Shown one piece after another: positions 35,407 to 44,762 of a DNA stretch of 64,000 nucleotides; position 1 is the stretch's first letter; each line of letters opens with the position of its first letter. A program made the position numbers and the translations under genes. The notes beneath the pieces are model-generated. The model ran no database searches, was not told the DNA's origin, and was given only the letters and a program-made list of their open reading frames with translations. Source of the DNA: Halothermothrix sp. (lineage in GTDB: Bacteria; Bacillota; Halanaerobiia; DY22613); assembly GCA_016841825.1 (NCBI GenBank), contig JAENYK010000010.1, positions 62,001 to 126,000 of the forward strand, in the 5' to 3' direction.

Positions 35407-36384
35407 CTATAATCTCCCGAGGGCTAAATTCTGCTCCCGGATAAAGTTTTCAAACTCTACTGCATCCCTGGGTAAGACTTCAAAAACCGTATACTCGGGT
35501 TCGATCTCTGCAATAATTTTTCGGATAGATTGATCCCTAAAAGGCTGATGACGATCAATCTTCTTGATATGGGGGATCGCTGCCACGTACTGTTCCCAGA
35601 TTCCCTGGATCTCAGCTACTCTTGCTAATTCCTCAGAGTGATCCTCTCTTAAATATTCACCTGGTAAAGACGAACTCAGATGAACTCCCCGAATCTGCTC
35701 TTTTAGCTCCCCTAAATCATCTATCTGCTTCAAAATATAATCACTGGCTTCCTGCTCATCCCGTAAGTTAGAATTGGTGATCATTAGATGAGCTATATCC
35801 AACATCAAACCTTTATTCCGATAGTGAATCTTCTGGAAAAACTTCCGGGTTAACTCATCATCCAGAAGATTCAAGCCTGGCCACCAGAGATTCTCGAAAA
35901 GGAGCACAATATTTTGATCATTCTCTGGAAAAGATTGATTAATCAGTTCTACTGCTGCTTCCAAAACATCCCAGTTAGTATATGTAAAGTTCCAGTTATA
36001 GGTATGCAATAGCTCAACATGACCAACGTGGAAGACCAGATACTTCACCCCCAATCCTTGGGCGATAGCGAACTCTTTTTGATAATGTTCTACCAATAGC
36101 TGGGCATCAAGACCACCATAAAACTGACGAATATTCTCTTCGTTTTTAAACTGTTTTAAAAGAGTCTGACGATCCTCCCGCCAAAAATCCAACCACATCG
36201 GCCAATAACTGAGATGCAAACCGTGAACTAAATCCTCTGGGATCTTAGATAAGTCATAATCACCATGTAGGATTAACTCAATTCCATTCAGTTGATTTCT
36301 CGTAGTGAACTGCTTAATCTGCTCCCAATCGTGGTCAAACCATTCAAGATTCATCGCTGAAGTCGAAAAATTTGTTAAAAACAT
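35407..36384 (-). CDS. TIM-barrel protein of the sugar-phosphate isomerase/epimerase (AP endonuclease 2) fold
   Basis: A 325-residue barrel. FHVGHVELLH near residue 118, LFENLWWPG near 165, LMLDIAHLM near 195, GVHLSS near 237 and VFEVLPRD near 300 mark successive strands. They carry His, Glu and Asp residues of the kind that bind metals in this fold. The fold serves isomerases, nucleases and, in DUF692 relatives, peptide-modifying enzymes, so no reaction can be given. It starts four bases before the radical SAM gene ends, and the two probably act together. ATG 36384 has GGAGGATG just upstream. Confidence 0.7.
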   Translation of the reverse strand: MFLTNFSTSAMNLEWFDHDWEQIKQFTTRNQLNGIELILHGDYDLSKIPEDLVHGLHLSYWPMWLDFWREDRQTLLKQFKNEENIRQFYGGLDAQLLVEHYQKEFAIAQGLGVKYLVFHVGHVELLHTYNWNFTYTNWDVLEAAVELINQSFPENDQNIVLLFENLWWPGLNLLDDELTRKFFQKIHYRNKGLMLDIAHLMITNSNLRDEQEASDYILKQIDDLGELKEQIRGVHLSSSLPGEYLREDHSEELARVAEIQGIWEQYVAAIPHIKKIDRHQPFRDQSIRKIIAEIEPEYTVFEVLPRDAVEFENFIREQNLALGRL

Positions 36385-36387
36385 CGC

Positions 36388-37455
36388 TCATCCTCCAATA
36401 TTCAGATTTCGGGCATAATCAATATATGTCTGACGTAAGATACATTCACCCAGATAGACTCTGTTCAGCTTTCCATAACAGGAATAAGCTCTGGCTATGC
36501 AGCCGCCGCCACACAGGTCTCGATTCTGACAGTTCTGACATCTTAGATCCTCCATTAGATCCACCTGGCTAATAAAGGCCTGCATCTTACTTGAAGGATC
36601 AAACTCAGCATCCAGAATATTTCCATAGCTAAACTCTTGATAGCCTGTCAGCGAAGAACAGGGATATACCTCACCTTCCGGCATAACTGCAAAAGAGGTA
36701 CCTGTGATGGCATAACAGTATCTCTCCCGACTTTGCCCGGTCTGGATTAAGTACTTTATCTTCTCCAATTCTTTAAACTGGATAGGTATTCCTCCTATAC
36801 TGCCGATCTCTACTGCCCGATCGAGAGCTTTTTTTACTTCTCTCTGCAGCATTTTAAAGTCAGTTATCTGAAGATCTAAATCACTTCCGCGACCGATGGG
36901 ACGATAGAGATCGAAATTAACCCCCGCAACATTTCCCAAATAACTCAACAGATCTACAAACTTAACTATCCCGGATAGGTTGTATTTAGTCAAGGTAGCA
37001 GTAATTCCCACCTTAATCCCTAACTGTCCCAGATGATGTAAACCAGTGATCACCCCTTTAGCAGAGCCGCTGCCCTGAGAATCAATCCGGAGTTGATCGT
37101 TGATCTCTGGCCAGCCATCAAGACTTAAACCCATAGCGATCTTCAAACTCTTTAATCTTCCAGCCATTCTTTCATCAATTAACATCCCATTGGTCTGCAG
37201 CTGAAAGTCGATCAGCAAACCTTTCTGCTGACCGTAATCGACGATCTCCTCAATTAAATCTATTCCCAGGAGGGGTTCACCACCAGTAAACTGTACTTTA
37301 AAGGAATCTGACTGTTGCGCGGCATAGTCAATCGCCCGAAAAGCTACTTTCCGACTCATCAGATTATTTCTTTCCCCTGACCGGGCATAACAATATTTAC
37401 AGCGCAGATTACAGTCATCAGTTATCCGTAAAACTAAAAGTTGCAGCCCATCCAT
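36388..37455 (-). CDS. Radical SAM enzyme with C-terminal SPASM domain
   Basis: A 355-residue enzyme. CNLRCKYC (C15, C19, C22) binds the SAM iron-sulfur cluster and FTGGEPLL is the SAM-binding motif. The C-terminal half has the SPASM pattern: CYA, then YPCSS, then CQNCQNRDLCGGGC and a last C, enough for two extra clusters. SPASM enzymes mostly modify ribosomal peptides. I recall a named family (CbpB) described beside CobN-like genes, but could not check whether this belongs to it. ATG 37455 directly follows the cobN stop; a TTG start further upstream would overlap cobN. No substrate peptide adjoins it. Confidence 0.85.
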   Translation of the reverse strand: MDGLQLLVLRITDDCNLRCKYCYARSGERNNLMSRKVAFRAIDYAAQQSDSFKVQFTGGEPLLGIDLIEEIVDYGQQKGLLIDFQLQTNGMLIDERMAGRLKSLKIAMGLSLDGWPEINDQLRIDSQGSGSAKGVITGLHHLGQLGIKVGITATLTKYNLSGIVKFVDLLSYLGNVAGVNFDLYRPIGRGSDLDLQITDFKMLQREVKKALDRAVEIGSIGGIPIQFKELEKIKYLIQTGQSRERYCYAITGTSFAVMPEGEVYPCSSLTGYQEFSYGNILDAEFDPSSKMQAFISQVDLMEDLRCQNCQNRDLCGGGCIARAYSCYGKLNRVYLGECILRQTYIDYARNLNIGG

Positions 37456-37456
37456 C

Positions 37457-40400
37457 TTACAAAGAATCCTCAATACTACCTTCAATTTCCAGATACAGTC
37501 TGGTTAGCTGATCCTTACTCTCAGTAGATGCTTTCCACATCCCCCGCTGAATTGATTCCAGTAAACGATCAATCATACTATGCAGTGCCCATTGATTTAC
37601 CTCTTCAATCCATTTCCGATTTTCTTCATTAAAGATATAATTCTCAGCAATTTTCTCATACATCCAATCGTCAACCACAGCAGAGGTAGCATCCCAGCCA
37701 AAAACGATATCCACCATCGAGGCAAACTCCTGAGCACCTTTATAGCCATGCTCTTTTAAACCCGCGATCCAGCGAGGATTATTGATCCTGGCTCGCATTA
37801 TTCGCGAAGTTTCTTCATGAAGATCCAAAAGCTCTGTTCGCTCTGGATTGGCAGTATTGGCCGAATATGATCTTGGTTTTTGACCACTGTGGGTACGAAC
37901 CGCGGCAATCAAGCCGCCATGATAGTTATAAAAATCGTCACTATCGAACATATCAATCTCCACAGAGGATTCATTCTTCACAGTAACCTGGGTTTTGGCC
38001 AGACGCAGGGCAAAGAGTTCCTGTTTTTTCGCACCATGCAGCTGCCTGTTGTAAGCATGACCTCCCCAGGTAGTATATATTTTACCCAGATCATCGACGT
38101 CCTGCCATTTTCGACTGTTAATTAGAATATCTACACCCGCTCCATAAGTTCCCGGTGGGCAGCCAAAAACCCTGAGCGAAGCTTCAGCAACTGCCTCTTC
38201 TGAGTTGATTCCCCTATTGATCAACTCCTGAACCTCTTGATGAATATGCTTACGGATAAAGTTGTCCTCATAAGCCTCATCTAAAGCGGCGATAAGATTA
38301 ACGGCGTCATCAACTAATCCAATCACATTGGGAAAAGTATCCCTGAACAGACCGGAAATCCTTAAAGTGACATCAATTCGGGATCGCTTTAGCTCCGTAA
38401 GTGGAATAACTTCTAAACCCATCACTCTATCCGTACTTTCCAGCCAGACGGGGCGAACTCCCATCAGATAAAGGATCTCGGCTATATCATCTCCGTATGT
38501 CTTCATTGTCTCCCCGGAATAGACAACGATGGCTACACTCTCTGGATAAGTACCCTCATCCTGCAGATACCTTGCCAGCAGATCATCAGCCAATCTTTTA
38601 CCCACTTCCCAGGAGGACTTTGTCGGAACTGCCCCGGGATCGATGGCATAGAAATTCCGACCAGTGGGCAAGATATTTGGCCGCCCCCGTGTAGGTGCTC
38701 CTGATGGTCCCGGAGAGACAAATCGACCATTTATTCCCTCCACCAGATAGTGTAGCTCATCGGTTGTCCGATTAAGCCGCCAGGTCAACTCATCAGCGAC
38801 AAACTTCAAGCATTGGATAAGGTGAGTGATATCAAAGGTCTGAGTCCCCAGGACATCATAGATTATCTGCTCAATCTGCTCTGAGCGATAATCTGCCTCT
38901 GCCAGTCGATCAATTAAATCTTTACCGATCATAATTAATTGATCAATGACCATCAATCCTGTCTGCCCCGGAGTAACCAGAGCCGTCGGCCTGGACTGAA
39001 GCTCTTCATAGTCCAAACCTTTAGCCTGGGCAATACATTTTAAAAGCGAAGGGGTTTGCCGATTATCAATCCGTACCAGAGCCCGCAGCAGATTTTTATA
39101 GCGTTCTTCGGGATAAATTTGACCAAAAATATGTAATCCATCCTTGATCAGTGAAGATTTTATTCTGGAAGTCCAGGTATGCAGCCGATCGATAAACTCC
39201 ATAAAATCATCAAAAGCTGCGGTTTTTGAGATTTGAATATCCGTGTGCAGATCAATACTTTCCACAAGCGTCCAGATCTGTTCCTGAAGTTCTGGAATCT
39301 TCCTCGAATCAGCAGGCAGTGAATGATAGTACTCCTTCAGCAAATCATCTATCTGGGCCAGTTCATCATAGGTCTCACTCTCTACCAATGATGGGATCAT
39401 ATGCGCCAGGAGAACCGCAGCAGAACGCCGCTTTGCCTGGATTCCCTCACCAGTCACATTTATTATGCAAGGATAAAGATGGGGAAGATCGTCAATGGCG
39501 ATGTCGGGATAACAGTCTGCTGATAGGCCTTTCTCCTTCCCCGGTAACCATTCCAATGTTCCATGAGTTCCCACATGAATGATTACATCAGCGGCAAATC
39601 CCTCCTTAATCCACTTATAAAAAGCAATATATTGATGAGGGCAGACCAGATCTGTACTGTGATAACACTCCTCGGCCTTTTCGGTAAAAGCTCGATGGGG
39701 TTGTAAACCGATGAAGATATTACCATTAAGAATTCCCGGAATCGGCAATTGATCTTGATGAACCATAAAACCACCTGGGGGATGACCCCAATCTTTAATC
39801 ACCTGCTGTTGAACAGTTTCGCTCAGTTTTGAGAACCATTCCCGATAGTGATCTCCAGTTACTATATCCACGCTCTTCTCTAGCATCTGTTCAGGACTTT
39901 GCCAGTTTAAGTCATTGCTAACGCCTTGGATGATCTTCTGGATGATCTCCTGTCCATCGCTAAAATCATAATCAACTCTAACTCCGTCCGCCTTTAGAGC
40001 ATTAATCATCTGAAAGACGCTCTCAGGAGTATCCAGTCCAAAGGCACAGCCGATGGAATCATTCCGTGGAGGAACATTGTGCAAAATTATGGCAATTCGC
40101 TTCTCAGAATTGGACAAACATCTTAACCGCGTCCAATTTAGTGCCAATCTGCAGATTTTATCTATCCGATCTGCTATCGGCCGATAGACGTTTCGCTGAC
40201 CGATCTCATCCTGCAGATATTCAGTATAAGCGATGGGAACGGTAATGATCTGACCATCAAATTCAGGATAATAGATATTGGAGACTAAGGACATCACATC
40301 CAGTCCACTTACAGACTCTTTCCACTGTTCCAGAGTCAGATAAGTAGAGAGAGCCTGTAGAACGGGGACTCCTAAACTTTCAAAGATACTGTCATCAATT

Positions 40401-41209
40401 ATCTGACTCCCATCTCCCGGATCACCGAAGACACTCAACGAAAAACCTATCGTGTTAACCAGCACGTCAATATTTGAATGACCATCTGTCAGCAAATAGT
40501 TATCAATTAACCAGCGGATTCCATGTTTTTCTAACTTTTCCTCCCGGGTAACCCCGGTATAAATGGCGAGAGGAACAGCCCCTAAACTTTTTATTTTTTG
40601 AATTAATGCATCAATATGTTCCAGATTATTCCTGATAATATTATTAACATGAAATAAAATACCAATAGTAGGTTTTTGACGATTTCTGACCTCCGCAATA
40701 TATCTCCTGTCATCGATGATCTCTCTTTCCGGGTCATATACTCCTTCCCATTTAATAACTTTCGGCTCCTGATACTCATACTCCAAACTTCCAAAATTTG
40801 CTGCCATCCATAAGATCAGATTATAGATATTGTCATAATCACCCATAGTAAAATATCGATAGATGGCAAAATAGTCATCCATACTCAACCTAAAGTATTT
40901 TTTTAATTCATTGATCTCATCATTTATCCCTGACTCAAGGTAGGATTTTTTCTTCTCTTTAAAGCTATCGAAAAACTCCCTAAACCTTTTAAATCGAGTG
41001 AATCCTCCATGACAACAGATGAAGACAAAATCACTCTCTGCAGCTAAAGATACTGCCCGTTTAAAACTTTTCAGGTCTTTGTCTAGATCATTGGTATTTA
41101 GCAAATCAATCTGAAACTGATCAGGATAATCACTTTGCAGTGATTGTCTTACCTCTCTCAAGACGTATGATGAGTCATGCATACTGAGGACAAACAATAT
41201 TCTATACAT
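37457..41209 (-). CDS. cobN: CobN-type metallochelatase large subunit (second paralogue)
   Basis: A 1250-residue protein of the CobN/BchH class, similar in length to its paralogue at 25-29 kb. The core motif is HVGTHGTLEWLPGKEKG. The N-terminal 200 residues differ strongly from the paralogue; the C-terminal third is closest. ATG 41209 is preferred, since GTG 41224 overlaps the GGTGGAGAG ribosome site. The gene lies between the corrinoid importer and the radical SAM gene, tightly coupled to both. One set of I and D subunits must serve both large subunits, unless one has lost activity. Confidence 0.87.
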   Translation of the reverse strand: MYRILFVLSMHDSSYVLREVRQSLQSDYPDQFQIDLLNTNDLDKDLKSFKRAVSLAAESDFVFICCHGGFTRFKRFREFFDSFKEKKKSYLESGINDEINELKKYFRLSMDDYFAIYRYFTMGDYDNIYNLILWMAANFGSLEYEYQEPKVIKWEGVYDPEREIIDDRRYIAEVRNRQKPTIGILFHVNNIIRNNLEHIDALIQKIKSLGAVPLAIYTGVTREEKLEKHGIRWLIDNYLLTDGHSNIDVLVNTIGFSLSVFGDPGDGSQIIDDSIFESLGVPVLQALSTYLTLEQWKESVSGLDVMSLVSNIYYPEFDGQIITVPIAYTEYLQDEIGQRNVYRPIADRIDKICRLALNWTRLRCLSNSEKRIAIILHNVPPRNDSIGCAFGLDTPESVFQMINALKADGVRVDYDFSDGQEIIQKIIQGVSNDLNWQSPEQMLEKSVDIVTGDHYREWFSKLSETVQQQVIKDWGHPPGGFMVHQDQLPIPGILNGNIFIGLQPHRAFTEKAEECYHSTDLVCPHQYIAFYKWIKEGFAADVIIHVGTHGTLEWLPGKEKGLSADCYPDIAIDDLPHLYPCIINVTGEGIQAKRRSAAVLLAHMIPSLVESETYDELAQIDDLLKEYYHSLPADSRKIPELQEQIWTLVESIDLHTDIQISKTAAFDDFMEFIDRLHTWTSRIKSSLIKDGLHIFGQIYPEERYKNLLRALVRIDNRQTPSLLKCIAQAKGLDYEELQSRPTALVTPGQTGLMVIDQLIMIGKDLIDRLAEADYRSEQIEQIIYDVLGTQTFDITHLIQCLKFVADELTWRLNRTTDELHYLVEGINGRFVSPGPSGAPTRGRPNILPTGRNFYAIDPGAVPTKSSWEVGKRLADDLLARYLQDEGTYPESVAIVVYSGETMKTYGDDIAEILYLMGVRPVWLESTDRVMGLEVIPLTELKRSRIDVTLRISGLFRDTFPNVIGLVDDAVNLIAALDEAYEDNFIRKHIHQEVQELINRGINSEEAVAEASLRVFGCPPGTYGAGVDILINSRKWQDVDDLGKIYTTWGGHAYNRQLHGAKKQELFALRLAKTQVTVKNESSVEIDMFDSDDFYNYHGGLIAAVRTHSGQKPRSYSANTANPERTELLDLHEETSRIMRARINNPRWIAGLKEHGYKGAQEFASMVDIVFGWDATSAVVDDWMYEKIAENYIFNEENRKWIEEVNQWALHSMIDRLLESIQRGMWKASTESKDQLTRLYLEIEGSIEDSL

Positions 41210-41227
41210 AATATATCTCTCCACCTC

Positions 41228-42439
41228 TCATTTACCCAGGGTAATTTTTTTGACAATATCTGCAATATCCTGACAAAAGATTATTCTTTCTATGTATTGA
41301 TCTGCAGACAGCTGTTGGAATAGTTTTCTGGTCTCTTTTTCCTGGCGCAGGCTGTAGATAGATTTTTTCATTCTAACTGCCTCGACCAACAGCACAAGAT
41401 TGCGTTCATTGCTCTTTCCGATCACAAAACCTGCATCGATCACGGTATCGACTTTTTTCAAAGTATTCAAAGCAGCTGCATATGTTTCTTTTCTAATTAT
41501 CTCAAAAGGCTTTTCACTGATTATGCTGGCTCCAATAGATTTGGCGACAAAATAATCCAGATCGCTTTGGTGAACGATTCCAGTCAAAATCTCATAACCG
41601 TGTTTGTTCAAAGCCCGGTAGAGTCTGCTTCCACTTCCCCCACCGCCTAAGATAAAGGCTAAATTTTTAGCTTGATTGCACAATTCGATTGTCCCCAATT
41701 GATCACTATAATGTGCCATATCAATATCATATAGTTTTTCTATCACCTCACCAGAAAGCACATCCTCTGGACAACCGTAATCCATTATCTTCCCATCTTT
41801 CACTAAGATGACTGTATCAGAACTCTTTAGTGCCAGGTCTATCTCATGCAAAGAGAGAATGACAGTAATCTGTTTCTCCTGACTCATCTGTTTTAAGATA
41901 GAGATCACCTCAAGCTTATGTTTGACATCTAAGTGGATGGTTGGTTCATCTAAAATAATCAGTTCTGGTTCCTGAACAATTGCCCGGGCAATCATCACCT
42001 TCTGCTTCTCGCCATCACTCAGTTCGCTGAAATAACGCTGAGCCAGATTCTCTGCATTGACCATACTTAAAGCTTCCATCGTTATCTTTATATCTTTAGT
42101 AGTCAGTCTCCCAAAAAAACCTGTATGCGGATATCTACCCATCGCTGCTACTTCAAAGACAGTAATTAATCCGGGAGCAGGGCGATCAGTTAAAACCACT
42201 GCCAATAGTTTAGCTAATTTTCGTTGATCAATCCCAGAGAATTCCTGACCTTTAAGCAGAATTGATCCCTTGAGTGGAGAAAGAAACCCTGCAAGAGTAC
42301 GTAAAATTGTGGTTTTTCCTGAACCATTTGGCCCCAGAAGACAAACGATCTGCCCCTTTAATGCTTCCAGATTCACCTGATCGACAACAACTTTGCTCCC
42401 ATATCCCACCGCTAAAGAATCAGTTCTGATAATGCTCAA
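41228..42439 (-). CDS. BtuD/FecE-type ABC ATPase with unusual C-terminal domain
   Basis: Residues 1-255 are a standard corrinoid or siderophore importer ATPase: GPNGSGKTT, signature LSDGEKQK, LIILDEPTIHLD and the switch histidine in SLHEIDLA. Residues 260-403 are extra. They begin with a glycine-rich loop (ILGGGGSGSR) and look like a Rossmann-type domain with a CQDIADIVKKI end. The start is TTG 42439, eight bases behind AGGAGG, and the gene overlaps the permease gene by four bases. The extension may sense or bind a nucleotide-like ligand such as the adenosyl or lower-ligand part of a corrinoid; that is a guess. Confidence 0.82.
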   Translation of the reverse strand: MSIIRTDSLAVGYGSKVVVDQVNLEALKGQIVCLLGPNGSGKTTILRTLAGFLSPLKGSILLKGQEFSGIDQRKLAKLLAVVLTDRPAPGLITVFEVAAMGRYPHTGFFGRLTTKDIKITMEALSMVNAENLAQRYFSELSDGEKQKVMIARAIVQEPELIILDEPTIHLDVKHKLEVISILKQMSQEKQITVILSLHEIDLALKSSDTVILVKDGKIMDYGCPEDVLSGEVIEKLYDIDMAHYSDQLGTIELCNQAKNLAFILGGGGSGSRLYRALNKHGYEILTGIVHQSDLDYFVAKSIGASIISEKPFEIIRKETYAAALNTLKKVDTVIDAGFVIGKSNERNLVLLVEAVRMKKSIYSLRQEKETRKLFQQLSADQYIERIIFCQDIADIVKKITLGK

Positions 42440-43476
42440 AGGACATTCCTCCTTCTCAGTAAGAGAAATATAACAATCGGTGCTCCCAAAAGTGAAGTAA
42501 CTGCACTGATTGGCACTTCGATGGGAGCAAAGACAGTTCTGGCAAATAGATCACATAAACCAGTGATGATTCCTCCTAAAAGAGCAGTTCCGGGAATCAA
42601 GATTTTATTATCGGCAGTTCCAAAGCAGAGTTTTGAGATGTGAGGTACTGAGAGTCCGACAAAAGAGACTGGCCCAGCAAACGCCGTGACCAGACCTGCC
42701 AAAAGACTGGAGATTAGCACAATTATTAGTCTAGTAGCTTTGATATTAACCCCCATACTAATAGCATAACTTTCACCCATCAATAAAGCATTCAGCGGTT
42801 TAGAGATTAATAAGGTGGCCAGGAGAATCGGTAGTGCAATCAAAAGTAACACCGTCACCTTATGCCAGCTAAATCCGGAGAAGCTTCCCATAGTCCACAT
42901 GATAAAGCCTTTAACCTCTTCTTTTTCGGCAAAAGCCATTAAAAAGCTGGTTACAGAACTGCAGAAATACCCGGCCATCAGACCAATGATCAATAAGGTA
43001 ACTACACTTTTGACTTTACGGGAGATCAGTAAGACAACTATCATCACCAGAACTGAACCACTGAAGGCAGCAAGAACGATCAAAAAAGGAATGGCTGTAT
43101 TCAACCCAAAACTAACACCTGCCAATAAGATCAATCCCACGGCCAGAGTCGCTCCGGAGGAGATCCCGAGAACAAAAGGTCCAACCAATGGGTTTCTAAA
43201 AAAAATCTGCAAAAGCAGGCCGGCTACAGCCAGCGAAGATCCACTAATCATGGCAGCCAAAGTACGGGGAAGTCTGATTTGACCGATAATCGCCCGATAG
43301 ACCGATTGTTCTGCCTGTTGATGAAAGACCATCTTCTTAATCTCCCAAAAAACCTGAATCAGTGATATTTTTACCGATCCCAGACCTACGTTTAACAGAA
43401 ATGTCAGGAGTAATAGGACTGACAACACAGTCAAAACCATCGTATAACGCCTGGTCTTCTTAGCAATGATTTCCAT
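42436..43476 (-). CDS. BtuC/FecCD-type ABC permease
   Basis: About 346 residues with some ten membrane helices. GSSLAVAGLLLQIFFRNPLVGPFVLGISSGA near residue 80 is the FecCD-family signature, and VSFVGLSVPHI near 270 is the region that contacts the ATPase. ATG 43476 is used; GTG 43482 is an alternative. With the binding protein before it and the ATPase after it, it makes a complete importer. The cobalamin riboswitch upstream points to corrinoids as cargo. Confidence 0.88.
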   Translation of the reverse strand: MEIIAKKTRRYTMVLTVLSVLLLLTFLLNVGLGSVKISLIQVFWEIKKMVFHQQAEQSVYRAIIGQIRLPRTLAAMISGSSLAVAGLLLQIFFRNPLVGPFVLGISSGATLAVGLILLAGVSFGLNTAIPFLIVLAAFSGSVLVMIVVLLISRKVKSVVTLLIIGLMAGYFCSSVTSFLMAFAEKEEVKGFIMWTMGSFSGFSWHKVTVLLLIALPILLATLLISKPLNALLMGESYAISMGVNIKATRLIIVLISSLLAGLVTAFAGPVSFVGLSVPHISKLCFGTADNKILIPGTALLGGIITGLCDLFARTVFAPIEVPISAVTSLLGAPIVIFLLLRRRNVL

Positions 43477-43517
43477 AATCACACCTCAACTTTATATAAC
43501 TGGCAGTGTCAAACTTC

Positions 43518-44609
43518 TTATTTTTTCAACTGTGTCAGATAATCATTGATCTTCTCTGTGAATAGTGTGGGATGGAAGATCCCTGCCAGTTCAACAATCT
43601 GCAGATGTGTTCTGTCCAGACTCTGATACCAGTTCTCATTATATCTCCAAACATTACCATTTTTCATAGATTTGAGTTCAGCTAAGATTTGAGCCTGCTT
43701 AACGATATCATCTGTGGAAAGAACGTCCCAGCTTGAATAGATGAAAATATCCGCATCAATCGCCTGGACGTAAAATTCTTCCAGCGTTATCTCTGCACTA
43801 CCTGACTCATTAACCCCTAGATGGTTGAATACATAATCTCCCCCTGCCAATGCAATCATCTCAGCTACATAGGAGCCTGCCTGGGGAACATAAACCTTTC
43901 CGTTATAAAGAGAACCCCAGACAACCTTTGGCTGTTCTCTATCAGCAAATACTCCCTGTAAATCTTCAATCTGCTGTAAAGCGCTATCAAAAAATTCTAC
44001 TGCCACATCATCTTTGTTATAAAAAGTCGCCAAAAACTTAATCCATTCCATTCTACCAAAAGCTTTGGATTCTATGTACTCATTATCCACCAGATAGGGG
44101 ATATTTAACTCCTTAAATTTTTCAATCAATGTGGTTTGCGGATAAGATCCAGTGTAAACCACAGCATAGTCTGGGTCAATCTCCTGAATCTTCTCAAAAT
44201 CTGGAGCCCAGTCTTCTCCAACAAATGTTACCGTTCCATTCTGAAGTCCTGTCTTGATTTCATCAATATACCAGGAGTCCAGTGAAGCTGTAACAGCAAC
44301 GACACTGTCTAACACCTCCAGTGGTCTAAGTAGACAAGCTTGAGTTGTCGATGCCAGAAGGACCCGGTCAATAGGCGTATAGATTACAGACAGATTCCCA
44401 TACCCTGTCGGTACTTGCTGTCCCTGCGGAACCAATAGCCAATCCACACCATCTCCATCCGTAACTATCTTATTCCCATTCTCCAGATACTCAATGTTAA
44501 AGGCATTTGTGTACCTTAACTCCAGAATACTACCGGCCGAAACAACTCCGGAAACAAGTAGCACACTGACGACCAACATTAAAATCCATTCATACTTTCT
44601 TCTTAACAT
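43518..44609 (-). CDS. Corrinoid-type ABC substrate-binding protein without lipobox
   Basis: A 363-residue periplasmic-binding-protein fold (BtuF/FepB class). LASTTQACLLRPLEVLDSVVAVTA, VTFVGEDWAPDFEKI and VWGSLYNGKVYVPQAGSY follow the usual order. The N-terminus is a signal peptide (RRK, then a hydrophobic stretch, then VVSAGS) with no cysteine near the cleavage site, so it is a soluble exported protein and not a lipoprotein. ATG 44609 lies six bases behind GGAGGGG. It is the first gene after the riboswitch. Lack of a lipid anchor suggests a cell with an outer membrane. Confidence 0.86.
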   Translation of the reverse strand: MLRRKYEWILMLVVSVLLVSGVVSAGSILELRYTNAFNIEYLENGNKIVTDGDGVDWLLVPQGQQVPTGYGNLSVIYTPIDRVLLASTTQACLLRPLEVLDSVVAVTASLDSWYIDEIKTGLQNGTVTFVGEDWAPDFEKIQEIDPDYAVVYTGSYPQTTLIEKFKELNIPYLVDNEYIESKAFGRMEWIKFLATFYNKDDVAVEFFDSALQQIEDLQGVFADREQPKVVWGSLYNGKVYVPQAGSYVAEMIALAGGDYVFNHLGVNESGSAEITLEEFYVQAIDADIFIYSSWDVLSTDDIVKQAQILAELKSMKNGNVWRYNENWYQSLDRTHLQIVELAGIFHPTLFTEKINDYLTQLKK

Positions 44610-44655
44610 GTAATTCCCCTCCATTTTAAAGTATTCGACTCTTTGAATTTGATCA

Positions 44656-44680
44656 TAAAAAAAGACCCCTTTCGGAGTCA
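44656..44680 (-). terminator. Attenuator between cobalamin riboswitch and importer gene
   Basis: On the minus strand GACTCC-gaaa-GGGGTC (one T-G pair) is followed by eight T. It lies in the 5' leader, 100 bases behind the aptamer and 46 bases before the start of the first gene, as expected for B12-dependent early termination. Confidence 0.85.
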
Positions 44681-44684
44681 TTTT

Positions 44685-44762
44685 TCATTTATGCCAGCCA
44701 AATATGTTTAACACATTTTTGAACAAAAATATGCTAACCCAATATTGGGCAAGTGCATACAT
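44685..44762 (-). CDS. Possible 25-residue leader peptide between riboswitch and attenuator
   Basis: GGAGGG (44765-44770) lies two bases before ATG 44762, which opens a 25-codon frame ending at the attenuator. A second frame from ATG 44758, six bases from the same site, gives 16 residues with two cysteines (CSKMC). The two frames overlap, and neither matches a family I know. The good ribosome site is the only support. It could be a regulatory leader peptide, a small substrate peptide, or chance. Confidence 0.25.
   Translation of the reverse strand: MYALAQYWVSIFLFKNVLNIFGWHK

Noticed and set aside
24937-41209. Reading the chelatase genes as a bacteriochlorophyll magnesium-chelatase operon
   Set aside because: No other bch gene is present, the operon is under B12 riboswitch control, and it contains corrinoid import and CbiZ genes.
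42815-43282. A 155-codon plus-strand frame opposite the btuC-like permease
   Set aside because: It mirrors the hydrophobic codon pattern of the permease and has no start signal of its own.
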